This document shows, piece by piece, positions 25,454-34,088 of a stretch of DNA of 64,000 nucleotides. The DNA is from JBGCEZ01 sp045106735 (GTDB lineage Bacteria; Planctomycetota; Phycisphaerae; Phycisphaerales; SM1A02): positions 1 to 64,000 of the forward strand of contig JBGCEZ010000003.1 of NCBI GenBank assembly GCA_045106735.1, in the 5' to 3' direction. How positions within the stretch are numbered: position 1 is the stretch's first letter; each line of letters opens with the position of its first letter. The position numbers and the translations under genes were made by a program. The notes beneath the pieces were generated by a model that was not told where the DNA came from, searched no databases, and worked only from the letters and a program-made list of their open reading frames with translations.

Positions 25454-25929
25454 GGGGCGGAAGCTCCGGCAGGCAAGGGTGATCGGGGCAAAGGAGGGTC
25501 GGAGCCCGACCATCGGGAACTCCGCAGTATCCGAGGGCCCCGGCGGACCGTCAAGGTGAGCCACCCGCCGGGAGATCGGCGGGGCGTCGGTCCGCTCGGC
25601 CCTTCGCGGCTGAGGGCCCCGCGGATCCCGCAAGATGGTCCGCTCGGCCGAGGTATTGACCGTTGTCGCCCGAAAGACGGGGTCTGCCCCGCGCGGCCCA
25701 GCGGCGGGTCGGGCGTCGTCTGCCAGTGGCCCGAAACCGGCGATTGCGGGGCCAGCGGACGGTGGTCGGCGGATGGCGGTCGACGGGGCCCCGTTCACCG
25801 GCCGCGCTCTCGGGGCACGATCGGGCCCCGGGCGGGGTGCTATCGTCGCGGGCACCGCTCGCCTCGGCTGAATCCATCGGCCGCGACTTTGCGTTCGGGC
25901 GATCCCCAGGACCCGGAGACGGTCAGCCC
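25454..25929. other. 476-base divergent intergenic region
   Basis: It separates the lipoprotein gene (minus) from ribE (plus) and must hold both promoters. I looked for an FMN riboswitch ahead of ribE and did not find the conserved AGGNNNNNGGGGCAGGGUGAAA-like signature. The sequence is GC-rich with short GGCCCC/GGGGCC palindromes near 25790-25835. No gene seen. Confidence 0.5.
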
Positions 25930-26544
25930 ATGTTCACGGGACTCATCCAACACGTCGGCCGGGTGGCCAGCGTCCAGGCGGTCGGCGATGGCGCTGAGAT
26001 CCGGATCGATCCAGCCGGCTGGTCCCACGTTCCCGACCTCGGATCATCCATCGCCGTCGACGGCTGCTGCCTGACCGTGGTCGCGGTCGACGAGCATGGT
26101 TGGCGGTTCGACGCCGTCCGCCAGACCCTTGATCTGACGACCCTGGGCGGATTGGCGGCCGGCGATCCGGTGAACCTCGAGCATGCCGTGAGCGCGAGCA
26201 CGCTGATGGGCGGACACGTCGTCCAGGGGCATGTGGATGCCACCGGCACCGTGCGCGACGTCTCCGACGCCGATCGGTCGTGGCGGGTGCGGATCGCCGT
26301 CGAGCCCGACTTGATGGCCCGCGTCGTGGACCAGGGATCGATCACCGTCGCCGGGGTTTCGTTGACCGTGGCGGGAACCGGCGATGATTGGTTTGACGTC
26401 GCCCTGATTCCGGCCACGCTCGACGCGACCACCCTCGGGCGACGGGTGCCCGGAGACCGCGTGAATCTGGAGACGGATGTGCTGGCGCGGATGGTCGCGC
26501 GCTGGATGGAGCGGATGATGCCGGGCGGCCAAGGGTCCCGCTGA
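25930..26544 (+). CDS. ribE: Riboflavin synthase alpha chain
   Basis: A 204-residue enzyme that converts two molecules of 6,7-dimethyl-8-ribityllumazine into riboflavin. The diagnostic N-terminus MFTGLI is at residues 1-6. Two lumazine-binding repeats follow, the first with VDGCCLTVV and the second with VAGVSLTV, along with GGHVVQGHVD between them and NLETDV near the end. Length is typical. It stands alone; other rib genes are not in the window. The downstream space to 26785 is filled by a copy of the dispersed repeat. The gene symbol ribE follows the B. subtilis usage (ribC in E. coli). Confidence 0.96.
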   Translation: MFTGLIQHVGRVASVQAVGDGAEIRIDPAGWSHVPDLGSSIAVDGCCLTVVAVDEHGWRFDAVRQTLDLTTLGGLAAGDPVNLEHAVSASTLMGGHVVQGHVDATGTVRDVSDADRSWRVRIAVEPDLMARVVDQGSITVAGVSLTVAGTGDDWFDVALIPATLDATTLGRRVPGDRVNLETDVLARMVARWMERMMPGGQGSR

Positions 26545-26629
26545 GACGCCGGGCTGACGAGCCGCTCCGGGGAACCACTCCGGCCGAGCGCCCACACATG
26601 ACGCTCCGCGGAGACACCACGGTTCGCAG

Positions 26630-26765
26630 TCCGTTGAAGAAGTCCGTCTCGTCCTGCGTGCGATGCTTCCGTCGCTCACGCAGAGCCGAATCGAAGGCAT
26701 GTCCGCTCGGACGCCGAGATTCGACGACCACGCGAGGGGCGGACTGATCGTGCTCAGGACTCAGG
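26630..26765 (+). repeat. Dispersed intergenic repeat, copy B
   Basis: Second copy of the element at 21930-22062, same orientation, by eye 80-90 percent identical. It lies between the convergent ends of ribE and the RsbU-type phosphatase gene. Differences are single substitutions and an extra CTCAGGA-type duplication at the right end (GTGCTCAGGACTCAGGACGG). Confidence 0.82.
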
Positions 26766-26785
26766 ACGGGGGGGGCAACGGGCTG

Positions 26786-28099
26786 TCACGCGGCGGACTT
26801 CACCTCGGGCGCCGGCTCGGCGGCGGCCGCGCCCAGCGGAGCGGCGTGCAGACAGAGCATGGTGACGTCGTCGGCCTGGTGCAGTGAACCGGCGGCTTCG
26901 TCGAGCGCTTGGTCCAGGTGGGCGACGATCGCGTGGGGGTCGTCGAGGCTGGCCGCAGCATTGAAGTAGTCGCGGTAGCGATCAAGCGTGGCCACTCGAT
27001 CTTGGCGTACGTCGCCGCCTTCGGGAAAGGCCTGTTCGAAGCCGTCGGAGTACAGAATCACCGTTGAATCTGCCGGCAGGGCGACGGTGGCCGACTCGTA
27101 CTCGACGCCATCGAAGACGCCGAGCAGCGGGCCGCCGGCATCGACTTCAATCGGTGGCGCACCACCCGGCGGGTACAGAATCGCCGGCGGATGACCGGCC
27201 GCGCACAATTCCATTTCGCGGGTGCGGCAATTGACGACCGCGTAGATCGCGGTGGCGAATCGCGACGAACCGCTTTGGCGACGCACCATGTCGGCGTTGA
27301 TCTGGGCCAGGACTTCGTTGGCCGGCGTTGGCGAGCCATCAGGGCGCCGGGCGTGCATTTCGAAGCTACGGCTGAGGATCATCGTCATGAGCGCCGCGGG
27401 CACGCCGTGGCCCACGGAGTCGGCCAGAAAGATGCCGATCGAATCGTCGCCCAGCGGGACGGCAGCGTAGATGTCGCCCGACACGTAACCGCAGGGTCGC
27501 CAAATCCCCGCGAGCCGGATGCCGTGCCGCTCGGGCAGTGTGCGAGGCAAAAGGTCGCGCTGCATGACGGCCGCGAGCTGCAGTTCTTCGTGGATGCGGT
27601 TCATCTCGCCGCTCACGCCGCCCTGGTAGCGGCGGGCGATGGCGAGTTCTTGGGCCAATCGCGTGACTTCTGGCTGGCGGTGCAGCATGCCCTCGAGCCG
27701 GCTGTACGTCGCCAGCGGATCGTGGCCGGCCACCGCGACATCGATGCCCGTCAACCGCGGCAGCACAGCGTCCGCGACCTCGGGGGCGACGATCGCGCTG
27801 ACGGCGATGCCCTGATCCTCAAGCTCGGCGGAAAATTCGTTGACCGCGGCGGCCAGGCCTTCACGCTCGATCACCAGGACGACGGCGTCCAGTTTCGCGC
27901 AGGCGGCTTCGTCGATCGACGAGGCCGGCCCGCGCAGGATCTGCACCGGTCGCCGGCCTTGGAAGTGCGCGCGCAGCTCCTGCTCGATTCGGGCGGCCAA
28001 CCCGGCGGCCAACCCGGCGGCCGGACCGTCAGCAGGACCATCGGACTCGGAGCGGCCACCAGGGTCGAGATCCGCGATCTGGATGGTGCAGGTCTGCAT
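26786..28099 (-). CDS. PP2C/SpoIIE (RsbU-type) serine phosphatase
   Basis: A 437-residue cytoplasmic protein. Residues 1-150 contain no clear domain but resemble a receiver-like or regulatory region. A helical linker (about 150-185) leads into the SpoIIE/PP2C catalytic domain: VMQRDLLP near 180, GYVSGDIY (metal-binding Asp), ADSVGHGVPAALMTM, a conserved AGHPPAILY and YSDGFEQA near 370, and DDVTMLC near the end. Such phosphatases usually dephosphorylate anti-sigma antagonists or STAS proteins in partner-switching systems. No STAS or HPK anti-sigma gene is adjacent. The first 30 residues are rich in Gly/Ala with an AAGLAAGLAA repeat. Confidence 0.87.
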   Translation of the reverse strand: MQTCTIQIADLDPGGRSESDGPADGPAAGLAAGLAARIEQELRAHFQGRRPVQILRGPASSIDEAACAKLDAVVLVIEREGLAAAVNEFSAELEDQGIAVSAIVAPEVADAVLPRLTGIDVAVAGHDPLATYSRLEGMLHRQPEVTRLAQELAIARRYQGGVSGEMNRIHEELQLAAVMQRDLLPRTLPERHGIRLAGIWRPCGYVSGDIYAAVPLGDDSIGIFLADSVGHGVPAALMTMILSRSFEMHARRPDGSPTPANEVLAQINADMVRRQSGSSRFATAIYAVVNCRTREMELCAAGHPPAILYPPGGAPPIEVDAGGPLLGVFDGVEYESATVALPADSTVILYSDGFEQAFPEGGDVRQDRVATLDRYRDYFNAAASLDDPHAIVAHLDQALDEAAGSLHQADDVTMLCLHAAPLGAAAAEPAPEVKSAA

Positions 28100-28204
28100 C
28101 GGGGGGAGCGCTCCGACCTGAGCCCGGGGGGATTTCGGGGGCCGCGCGGCCTCCAGGCCGCCGCGACGCCCGGTATCGGGATCCGGCTCATCGATCGGAT
28201 CGGC

Positions 28205-29005
28205 TCAGCGGGCCCGCCGCTTGAGGGCGGGATCGATGGCGATTCGATCTCCAATCTGGATGCCCAGCCGCTCATTCATGCCCGCCTGGAGCTCGATCAC
28301 CACTTCGGCCTCGCCAATGCTGGGCCAGGAGTAGTGGTCGACGATGAAGTTCTCGTACTCCCAGTCGGACATTTCGGGGTCCCGCGCCGGCGGGGCCCGC
28401 ATCGTGAAGAATGAATCCACGGTGCCGTCGCGGGCCACGTAAATGATGTCCATGTCGACGAGGCAGTTCTTCATCCAGAACGACTGCTGCTTGATGCCCC
28501 ACTCGGGAAAGATGAACAACATCCCGCCGCGTTCGGGGATGCTCGTTCGGCCCATCAGGCCGCGTTCTCGGGTCGCTGGATCGATCGACAACTCAAGCTC
28601 GAAGAGTTCGCCGGCGATGACGACGAGAGCCGTCGGCGTGGAGCCAGCCGGGCCGGCGACGTCGGTGGCGTCCTCTGGGCTCGAGTCGCGGCCCGGCAAC
28701 TCGGCCGCTGGATCGGCCGAACTGCCAGACGAACTGCCAGACGAATCGCCAGACGAATCGCCAGACGTGCTGGACGGCCGGTCGTCACCGGCGCCCGCGA
28801 TCGCATCCGCGACGGGATCCGAAACCGTCGTCCGAGGCGGTTGCTGGTCGGCGTCCGGGTTCGGGCTCGCCGCATCGTCCTCGGCCGAACGAATCGCCGG
28901 ATCGCCGATCAAGGGGTCGTCGGTCGCGCACTGGGAGCTTGTGCCGATCAGCATGCCAGCCACGCCCAGCACCAACAGGATGATGATCACTCGGAACACA
29001 GCCAT
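28205..29005 (-). CDS. DUF192 family exported protein with Ser/Gly/Asp repeat linker
   Basis: A 266-residue protein. One N-terminal hydrophobic helix (VIIILLVLGVAGMLIG, about residues 5-20) is a membrane anchor or signal. Then comes a low-complexity linker, including repeated SGDS units near residues 82-97, encoded by 12-base repeats around 28725-28775. The C-terminal 130 residues are DUF192: LELSIDPATRERGLMGR, GMLFIFP, QQSFWMKNCLVDMDIIYV and a final GxxxxLGIQIGD. DUF192 is a small beta-barrel of unknown function. The gene overlaps the upstream gluQ gene by 19 bases, so the two are cotranscribed, with no evident functional link. Confidence 0.86.
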   Translation of the reverse strand: MAVFRVIIILLVLGVAGMLIGTSSQCATDDPLIGDPAIRSAEDDAASPNPDADQQPPRTTVSDPVADAIAGAGDDRPSSTSGDSSGDSSGSSSGSSADPAAELPGRDSSPEDATDVAGPAGSTPTALVVIAGELFELELSIDPATRERGLMGRTSIPERGGMLFIFPEWGIKQQSFWMKNCLVDMDIIYVARDGTVDSFFTMRAPPARDPEMSDWEYENFIVDHYSWPSIGEAEVVIELQAGMNERLGIQIGDRIAIDPALKRRAR

Positions 29006-29934
29006 CGATGGTCCTCCGGGGTGAAGGTCACGGCCGGTGGGCCGGGGGCGAGGGTGTCGGGGTCCAGGGCTTGGAGAAACTCCGACGCGTCCATGGGGGC
29101 CGGGCGCTCAAGGAGCCCGCAGGTCCAAGCGGTCCATCCGATGATACGGGACGCCGGCACGCCCGCCTCACGGTACGTCGCGACTCGGGTGTCGCCGTGG
29201 CGTTTGGCCAATCGACGACCGTCGGGGCCCAGAACCAGGGGCAGGTGCCACCAGCGGGGCGGGGTTGAGCCCAGGGCCAGGTGAAGGAGCTCCTGGCGGG
29301 CGGCCGATGGCAGCAGGTCGTCACCTCGGATGACGTCGGTCACGTCCTGGCGTGCATCGTCGACCACGACCGCCAGCTGATACGCCGGCCCGCCCGCCCG
29401 CGTCCAGACCTGGACGTCGCCGACGGAGCGGCCGACGTCGATCGAGACCGAACCCCGCAGTTGGTCTTGGATCACCCGCGGCCCCGGTTCGACGCGAAAG
29501 CGGTGGGCATGGCCGTCTCCGGCGAATCCCCAGTGTTTCGAGCCAGGAGGCGGTCGCAAGGACGCCGGGAAATGCAGTTCATGATCGCCGGCGTGCGGGG
29601 CGGATGCCGCTGCTTCAATTTCCGAGCGCGAATGGTCGCAGCGAAAAATCAGGCCATCGGCGGAGAGTTGCCGCATGGCGGTTCGGTAGGGCTCCACGTC
29701 ATCGGACTGCCGCTCAATCGGCCCGTCCCAATCGAGTCCCAGCCAGCGAAGCGTGTCGAGCATGGCCGCCTCCGAGCCTGGCTTCACCCGCGGTCCGTCA
29801 AGGTCTTCGATGCGCATCGGCAGCGTGCCGTTCGCGCGGCGAGCGATCGCCCAGGTGACGAGAAACGTCCGGGCGTTGCCGAGGTGCAGCGCACCGGTGG
29901 GCGAGGGCGCGAGTCTGGTCCGAAGTCGCTTCAT
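28987..29934 (-). CDS. gluQ: Glutamyl-Q tRNA(Asp) synthetase (GluQ-RS)
   Basis: A 315-residue truncated glutamyl-tRNA synthetase homolog that attaches glutamate to the queuosine base of tRNA(Asp). The HIGH-type motif is HLGNAR at residues 17-22, after the conserved RLAPSPTGALHLGNA region. The KMSKS-type motif is RLAKRHGD near 238-245, the form found in this family. No anticodon-binding domain is present, as expected. The zinc-site region keeps FRCDHSR, so one cysteine of the usual CxC pair is replaced by histidine, and zinc binding may be altered or lost. It overlaps the DUF192 gene downstream. Confidence 0.88.
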   Translation of the reverse strand: MKRLRTRLAPSPTGALHLGNARTFLVTWAIARRANGTLPMRIEDLDGPRVKPGSEAAMLDTLRWLGLDWDGPIERQSDDVEPYRTAMRQLSADGLIFRCDHSRSEIEAAASAPHAGDHELHFPASLRPPPGSKHWGFAGDGHAHRFRVEPGPRVIQDQLRGSVSIDVGRSVGDVQVWTRAGGPAYQLAVVVDDARQDVTDVIRGDDLLPSAARQELLHLALGSTPPRWWHLPLVLGPDGRRLAKRHGDTRVATYREAGVPASRIIGWTAWTCGLLERPAPMDASEFLQALDPDTLAPGPPAVTFTPEDHRWLCSE

Positions 29935-30091
29935 GGTTCTCCGGTCTGAGGGGGCGACGCGGGATATGATCGCCGATCAACGCTCGCCCGGTGAAGGTTC
30001 GCCGGAACGACGGTCCCGCCGACCGGTCAGCGGGCGTCCTGTTCGACCGGACACGCACGTGGTTCCGTTCGCGGTCCAAGGAGTCATTGGC

Positions 30092-30382
30092 ATGGACAAG
30101 CTGAGTTCCGAACGCATCGAAGCATGGCTCGAGGACCAATCCGATTGGTCATTGGCCGGCGATGCGATCCAGCGCACCTTGGTCTTTGACGACTTCGTCG
30201 CGGCCATTGAGTTCGTCAACCGCGTGGCTGAGCTGGCCGAATCCCAGCAGCACCATCCGGACATCATGGTCCGGTGGAACAAAGTCACGTTGACGGTGTC
30301 GACCCACGACGCCGGCGGCCTGACCGAAAAGGACTTCGAACTTGCCGGGGCGGTGTCGGAGCACGCTCCCGCGGTGGGTTGA
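30092..30382 (+). CDS. phhB: 4a-hydroxytetrahydrobiopterin dehydratase (PhhB/PCD)
   Basis: A 96-residue pterin-4a-carbinolamine dehydratase. AAGGAG lies 8 bases before the ATG at 30092 and fixes the start. The conserved core is visible: DWSLAGDAIQRT, FVNRVAELAESQQHHPDI with the catalytic histidine pair, and VTLTVSTHDAGGLTEKDFELA. The enzyme recycles oxidised pterin cofactor of aromatic amino acid hydroxylases. In bacteria without a hydroxylase it may act on other pterins. No phenylalanine hydroxylase gene is in this window. Length and motifs fit the family well. It faces the convergent mcsB gene. Confidence 0.93.
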   Translation: MDKLSSERIEAWLEDQSDWSLAGDAIQRTLVFDDFVAAIEFVNRVAELAESQQHHPDIMVRWNKVTLTVSTHDAGGLTEKDFELAGAVSEHAPAVG

Positions 30383-30508
30383 CCCGTGCGCCAGGCTCGC
30401 TGAGCCGCGGCGCGGACGCAGCCGACGTCCAGGCACAATGCTTGGAGAGCCCGGCACGCTCGGGGCGTCCAAGGCACCGTCGTCGCCGAACGGACGCGGT
30501 CACCGGAC

Positions 30509-31573
30509 CTACTCAGCATCCAATCGCTCGCGGACCAGATCCGCCCGAGCCGAGCGCAGATCGCGCCGGGCCGGAGCCGGCGCATCCTCGCCGCGCCGTG
30601 CATCGAGCCAGAGCCGCACGTGGGCTGGCTGGATGTCCAGAAACAGCCGATTGATCGTGTCGCGGCTGATGTCCTCGATCAAGCCCATCCACGCGCCGAG
30701 CCGCACACGGCTCAGCATCTTCATGGTTTCGTTGGGTTCAAGCAGCCGGGCCGAGCGCAAGATGCCGAGGGCGCGAAAGACGCGATCTTCAACTTCGCGG
30801 CGATTGCGGTCCAGCAGAATCCGCCGCGCGCTCCGCTCGTACTCGATCATTCGCGGCACGATGACCTCGGACAACTCGTGCAGGATGTCTTCTTCGCTCA
30901 CGCCCAGCGTGACCTGATTGCTCACCTGGTAGAAGTCGCCGGCCGACTCCGACCCTTCGCCGTAGTACCCACGAACCGCGAGGTGCATGTCGCCGGCGGC
31001 GCGTCGCACGCGATCGATGTCGCCGGTGATCTTGAGCGCCGGGAGGTGCATCATCACGCTGAACCGTACGCCGGTTCCGGCGTTGGTGGGACAGGCGGTG
31101 AGGTAGCCGAAACGCTTGTCGAAGGCGTAGTCCAGATGCTTCTCGATCGCGTCGTCGATGCCGTCGAGCCGTTTGTGGAGGGCGGGCAGTTGGCTGCCCG
31201 CGGCGAGCACCTGCATGCGGAGGTGGTCTTCCTCGTTGACCATGATGCTCAACGATTCGTCGCGGCTCACGGCCACGCCGCGGCAGCCGTTGGCCTCGGC
31301 CAATTGGCCACTGATCAAGTGGCGTTCCACGAGCAGGCCGCGATTGATTTCGTCGGTCGTCTCCACGTCGATCCACATGATCGACGGGACCGCACCCGAT
31401 TCATCCACCACGCGGCGCGACAGCCGCATGATCTCGCGACACTCGCTCTCGGACGCCTGATTGACGAACGGAAAGCCGGCGATGTTTCGCGCGATGCGGG
31501 CGCGGCAACTCAGGACGACGTCGGTGTCCGGGCCGTGGGCTGCGATCCACGGGCCGCCGATGGTGATGGCCAT
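30509..31573 (-). CDS. mcsB: McsB, protein arginine kinase
   Basis: A 354-residue phosphagen-kinase-like enzyme that phosphorylates arginine residues in proteins, marking them for ClpCP degradation in Firmicutes. The catalytic landmarks are present: VVLSCRARIARN near 19-30, the ERHLIS segment, VNEEDHLR near 111-118 (substrate loop), CPTNAGTGVR (nucleotide binding) and RGYYGEGSE (C-terminal allosteric loop). It follows mcsA by three bases on the same strand, the standard mcsA-mcsB order, but ctsR and clpC, which flank them in Firmicutes, are absent here. Length is normal. Confidence 0.95.
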   Translation of the reverse strand: MAITIGGPWIAAHGPDTDVVLSCRARIARNIAGFPFVNQASESECREIMRLSRRVVDESGAVPSIMWIDVETTDEINRGLLVERHLISGQLAEANGCRGVAVSRDESLSIMVNEEDHLRMQVLAAGSQLPALHKRLDGIDDAIEKHLDYAFDKRFGYLTACPTNAGTGVRFSVMMHLPALKITGDIDRVRRAAGDMHLAVRGYYGEGSESAGDFYQVSNQVTLGVSEEDILHELSEVIVPRMIEYERSARRILLDRNRREVEDRVFRALGILRSARLLEPNETMKMLSRVRLGAWMGLIEDISRDTINRLFLDIQPAHVRLWLDARRGEDAPAPARRDLRSARADLVRERLDAE

Positions 31574-31576
31574 GGT

Positions 31577-32209
31577 TCAGTCGTCCCGTTCTCGGGTCGG
31601 CGGGGTGGGGGCGGGATCGACATGATCCGTTGGATCGACGTGATCGGCGGAACCCGCCGGATCAGGATGACCGGCGGCGTCGGTGCGATCCGGTTCGTCG
31701 GCCAGAGAACCACCGGGGCCGGTCTCCAAGCCGTGCAAGCGATCGCGAATCTGCGCGGCCCGTTCGAATTGCTCGGCGCTCACCGCGTCTTCCAAGTCCT
31801 TCACCAGCCGGCCGATGACCAACTGTCGGTCGATCGACGCGCCGAGCCGCCCCGGCGACTTGCCGACGTGGTGGGTGCCGCCGTTCTGCGCGCGTTGGAT
31901 GATCGCTTCCAGCGGGCGGCCCAGCCCTCGGTAGCAGTCGGCGCACCCGAGCACTCCGTTGTGCCGGAACTCCGAAAGCGTGCGCCCGCAGGTCCCGCAC
32001 GCCACCCGAGCATCGGTCTTGGCTTTCGGTTTGGGCGGGGTCGGGGAGAGGACGAACTGCTGCAGCATCTTCTCGATGGGCTCACCGCCCGGGAGCTGAA
32101 AGCCCTGGGCCGTGGCGTGTTCTTCGCAGAGGTGGACTTCCCGCCGCACCCCGCTGTGAACGAGCAGCTCGTGGACGACCGCCGGCTTGTTGCACAGGTC
32201 GCACTTCAT
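31577..32209 (-). CDS. mcsA: McsA, activator of arginine kinase McsB (zinc-finger, UVR motif)
   Basis: A 210-residue protein. Two CxxC zinc-finger pairs lie at the N-terminus (MKCDLCNKPA, with a CEEH segment about 25 residues on) and a second pair in VACGTCGRT with GCADCYRGLG. The C-terminal half contains a UVR-type helical motif (LVKDLEDAVSAEQFERAAQIRDRLHGLE). McsA binds and activates McsB. The gene lies 42 bases after the UPF0502 gene and 3 bases before mcsB. The C-terminal 40 residues are Pro/Asp/His-rich. No ClpC is in the window, so the target protease must be elsewhere in the genome. Confidence 0.92.
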   Translation of the reverse strand: MKCDLCNKPAVVHELLVHSGVRREVHLCEEHATAQGFQLPGGEPIEKMLQQFVLSPTPPKPKAKTDARVACGTCGRTLSEFRHNGVLGCADCYRGLGRPLEAIIQRAQNGGTHHVGKSPGRLGASIDRQLVIGRLVKDLEDAVSAEQFERAAQIRDRLHGLETGPGGSLADEPDRTDAAGHPDPAGSADHVDPTDHVDPAPTPPTRERDD

Positions 32210-32250
32210 GAAGACTGGATCCTATGCCCGGAAGGCGGGGCCGAGGGCGA

Positions 32251-32967
32251 TCAATCCGCGTTTTCGGGGGCCGGGGGCGGGCCGGGTGGATCGGGCCAGG
32301 ATTCGCCGAGGGCATCCAAGATCTGGCCGACGGCCCGTTCCAGGCGATCCAGCCGGGCGCTGAGTCCATCGAGCACCGCCGGATCGGGCGCGGCGGCCGC
32401 GGGTGGGGCGGCCACGGCGGCCGAATGATCGAGGGTTCCGGCGGGCGACGGGGACGATCCGGCGGCCGCGGATTCCACCGGATGCAGGTTCGGAGAGAGC
32501 AGTTGGACCCAGCGCGGGGCCCGGCCACCGGGGATTTGGCGGACCAGCGGCGTTTCCCGGTCGGCCAGCGACTGCAGGACGGAGGCCACCACATCCGTCG
32601 ATTCCAGGGGGTGCATCCGGCTCGCCCGGGTCCGGAGTTCGCCGACGGTCTGGGGGCCTCGGAGCAGGAGCTCGGTGAGCACGACCAGTTCGGGGCTGCC
32701 GATCGACAGGGCGTCTCGGGCGTCGTGCTTGTACTTGGGGACGCGGCTCCCGCTGAGCATGACCTCACGGGTCAGGCCCTTGGCCCGCATGGAATCAAGG
32801 GCGGAGAGCACGTCGTCCTCGTCCATCGACATCATCGGGTCGCGGTTGCTCTTCTGGTTCGCCCCGCTGATCAGGGCGTTGAGCGTCATGGGGTAGGCCG
32901 ACTGCACGGTGAAGGCCTTCTCGACGAGGACGCCGAGCACGCGGGATTCGGATCGGTCGAGTTGCAT
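32251..32967 (-). CDS. yceH: UPF0502 (YceH-like) protein
   Basis: A 238-residue protein. The conserved N-terminal part is easy to read: RVLGVLVEKAFTVQSAYPMTLNALISGANQKSNRDP, the family signature, then LTREVMLSGSRVPKYKHD, LTELLLRGPQTVGELRTRASRM and LVRQIPGGRAPRWVQLL. UPF0502 forms two winged-helix domains and its role is unknown. The last 80 residues (Ala/Pro-rich) with a final helical segment extend beyond the family core. The gene begins the run that continues into mcsA and mcsB on the same strand. Confidence 0.92.
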   Translation of the reverse strand: MQLDRSESRVLGVLVEKAFTVQSAYPMTLNALISGANQKSNRDPMMSMDEDDVLSALDSMRAKGLTREVMLSGSRVPKYKHDARDALSIGSPELVVLTELLLRGPQTVGELRTRASRMHPLESTDVVASVLQSLADRETPLVRQIPGGRAPRWVQLLSPNLHPVESAAAGSSPSPAGTLDHSAAVAAPPAAAAPDPAVLDGLSARLDRLERAVGQILDALGESWPDPPGPPPAPENAD

Positions 32968-33021
32968 GAATCGAGGGCTCCCGGGGCCGGCGGATGCTCG
33001 GCCTCGTCATACGATACGCCC

Positions 33022-33654
33022 ATGGATGAATTCGTCGATCGCGTCGCCCGGCTTGCCGGACGAATGCTGGTGACCGGAGAAGCGAGCAATGAGGCCGATG
33101 CGGTCCGCATGGCCGCCCGCGACCTGGGACTGGAAGGCGTGCGGGCCAGCCCATCGCTGGTGCGCCGGCACGCCGAGGCCCTGGACATGCAGGCCCGCGG
33201 CGCAGAAGCCCACCAGGAAAGCGTGGTCGAACGCTGGCGAGCGATCGAGGAGCTCATGAGCTTCCTGGAGGGGCACTTGACCGGCGATTCGACGCTGCTC
33301 ATTGGCCGCGCGGCCCGTGGCCACTTTGAGGGCACCACCGGCGGCGCGGGCAGTGGGGCGGCCCCGGTGCGGATCCGGCTCTACACCGAGTGGGCGGTCG
33401 GCCGGCTGGCCGAGGCCCTGGAGCAAGAGGCCGAGGTTCCCGAGGCCCGCGTGCGCACCGTCAAGGGACGCCGCCGCATCCACGACGCCATCAGCATGGA
33501 CGACGCCGGCGGCGAGGTGCTCATCGTCCTCATGCGCCCGGATGAATGGTCGACGCGGGACCGGGACATCGTGCGCGATGAGCCGATCGACGTCGTTGAT
33601 CTGGAGGGTTTGCGACGGCGGATCGCGGCGGAGTCTGCTGATTCTGAGGACTGA
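33022..33654 (+). CDS. Conserved-looking hypothetical protein
   Basis: A 210-residue soluble protein of no family I recognise. It starts MDEFVDRVARLAGRMLVTG. The N-terminal 90 residues are helical with a short DNA-binding-like feel (ASPSLVRRHAEALDMQARG). The middle has a Gly/Thr-rich segment (HFEGTTGGAGSGAAPVRIRLYTEWA), and the C-terminal part predicts an alpha/beta fold. There is no signal peptide or membrane helix. It lies divergently from the UPF0502 gene with only 54 bases between the starts, so the promoters are shared or overlapping. Sequence composition matches its neighbours, so it looks like a native gene. Confidence 0.65.
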   Translation: MDEFVDRVARLAGRMLVTGEASNEADAVRMAARDLGLEGVRASPSLVRRHAEALDMQARGAEAHQESVVERWRAIEELMSFLEGHLTGDSTLLIGRAARGHFEGTTGGAGSGAAPVRIRLYTEWAVGRLAEALEQEAEVPEARVRTVKGRRRIHDAISMDDAGGEVLIVLMRPDEWSTRDRDIVRDEPIDVVDLEGLRRRIAAESADSED

Positions 33655-33736
33655 GTCCAGTGGCCGACCCCGAGGACTGGCCCCAAGGACTGGCCCCACG
33701 GATCCGTGCACCGGCTCCGATTGCCGCGCGCCGTCG

Positions 33737-34069
33737 TCAGGGCAAGACGAGCGTCATCGCCGCTCCAACCAAGCCCGCGAACAGAAGCACGATGGCGACG
33801 ACGACGGCGACGATCGTCCAGCGGCGCCGGGGCGCCGCCTCAAGCGAGGCGACGTAGCCCGCGACGACATCCTCTGGCCAGCCGACGGGTACTCCCCGCC
33901 GAATTCGATCTTGCAGTGCAAGGCGCTCTTTCCCGCCCAGGCAGTGATCGCTGGCCACCATCGAACGTGCTTTCTCGTCGTTCGACGCCGGATCAAACGA
34001 ACACGTGCGGCACGGCACGAGGGCGCCGACCTTGTCCGCGCCGCACTCGATGCAAATCGCCATGGTCAT
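33737..34069 (-). CDS. Small zinc-ribbon membrane protein
   Basis: A 110-residue protein. The N-terminus has CIECG and CRTC (residues 6-10 and 20-23), two CxxC pairs forming a likely zinc ribbon. A single transmembrane helix near the C-terminus (TIVAVVVAIVLLFAGLVGAAM) makes it a tail-anchored-type membrane protein with the zinc ribbon probably cytoplasmic. A second ATG at 34063 is an equally good start. It lies 19 bases after the cysteine dioxygenase gene on the same strand and is probably cotranscribed. Function unknown. Confidence 0.7.
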   Translation of the reverse strand: MTMAICIECGADKVGALVPCRTCSFDPASNDEKARSMVASDHCLGGKERLALQDRIRRGVPVGWPEDVVAGYVASLEAAPRRRWTIVAVVVAIVLLFAGLVGAAMTLVLP

Positions 34070-34088
34070 GGGCGAGCGTCCGCTGCGA

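Noticed and set aside
25454..25929. Possible FMN riboswitch ahead of ribE
   Set aside because: The conserved RFN sequence blocks are not found, and nothing in the 476 bases folds convincingly by eye as that element.
27191..28414. Long plus-strand frame antisense to the RsbU-type phosphatase
   Set aside because: The minus-strand frame contains all PP2C motifs, and the plus-strand product resembles no protein.
33007..33711. Long minus-strand open frame opposite the 210-residue hypothetical gene
   Set aside because: It is in the antisense frame of a gene with a better start and protein-like composition, and GC-rich codon bias explains it.
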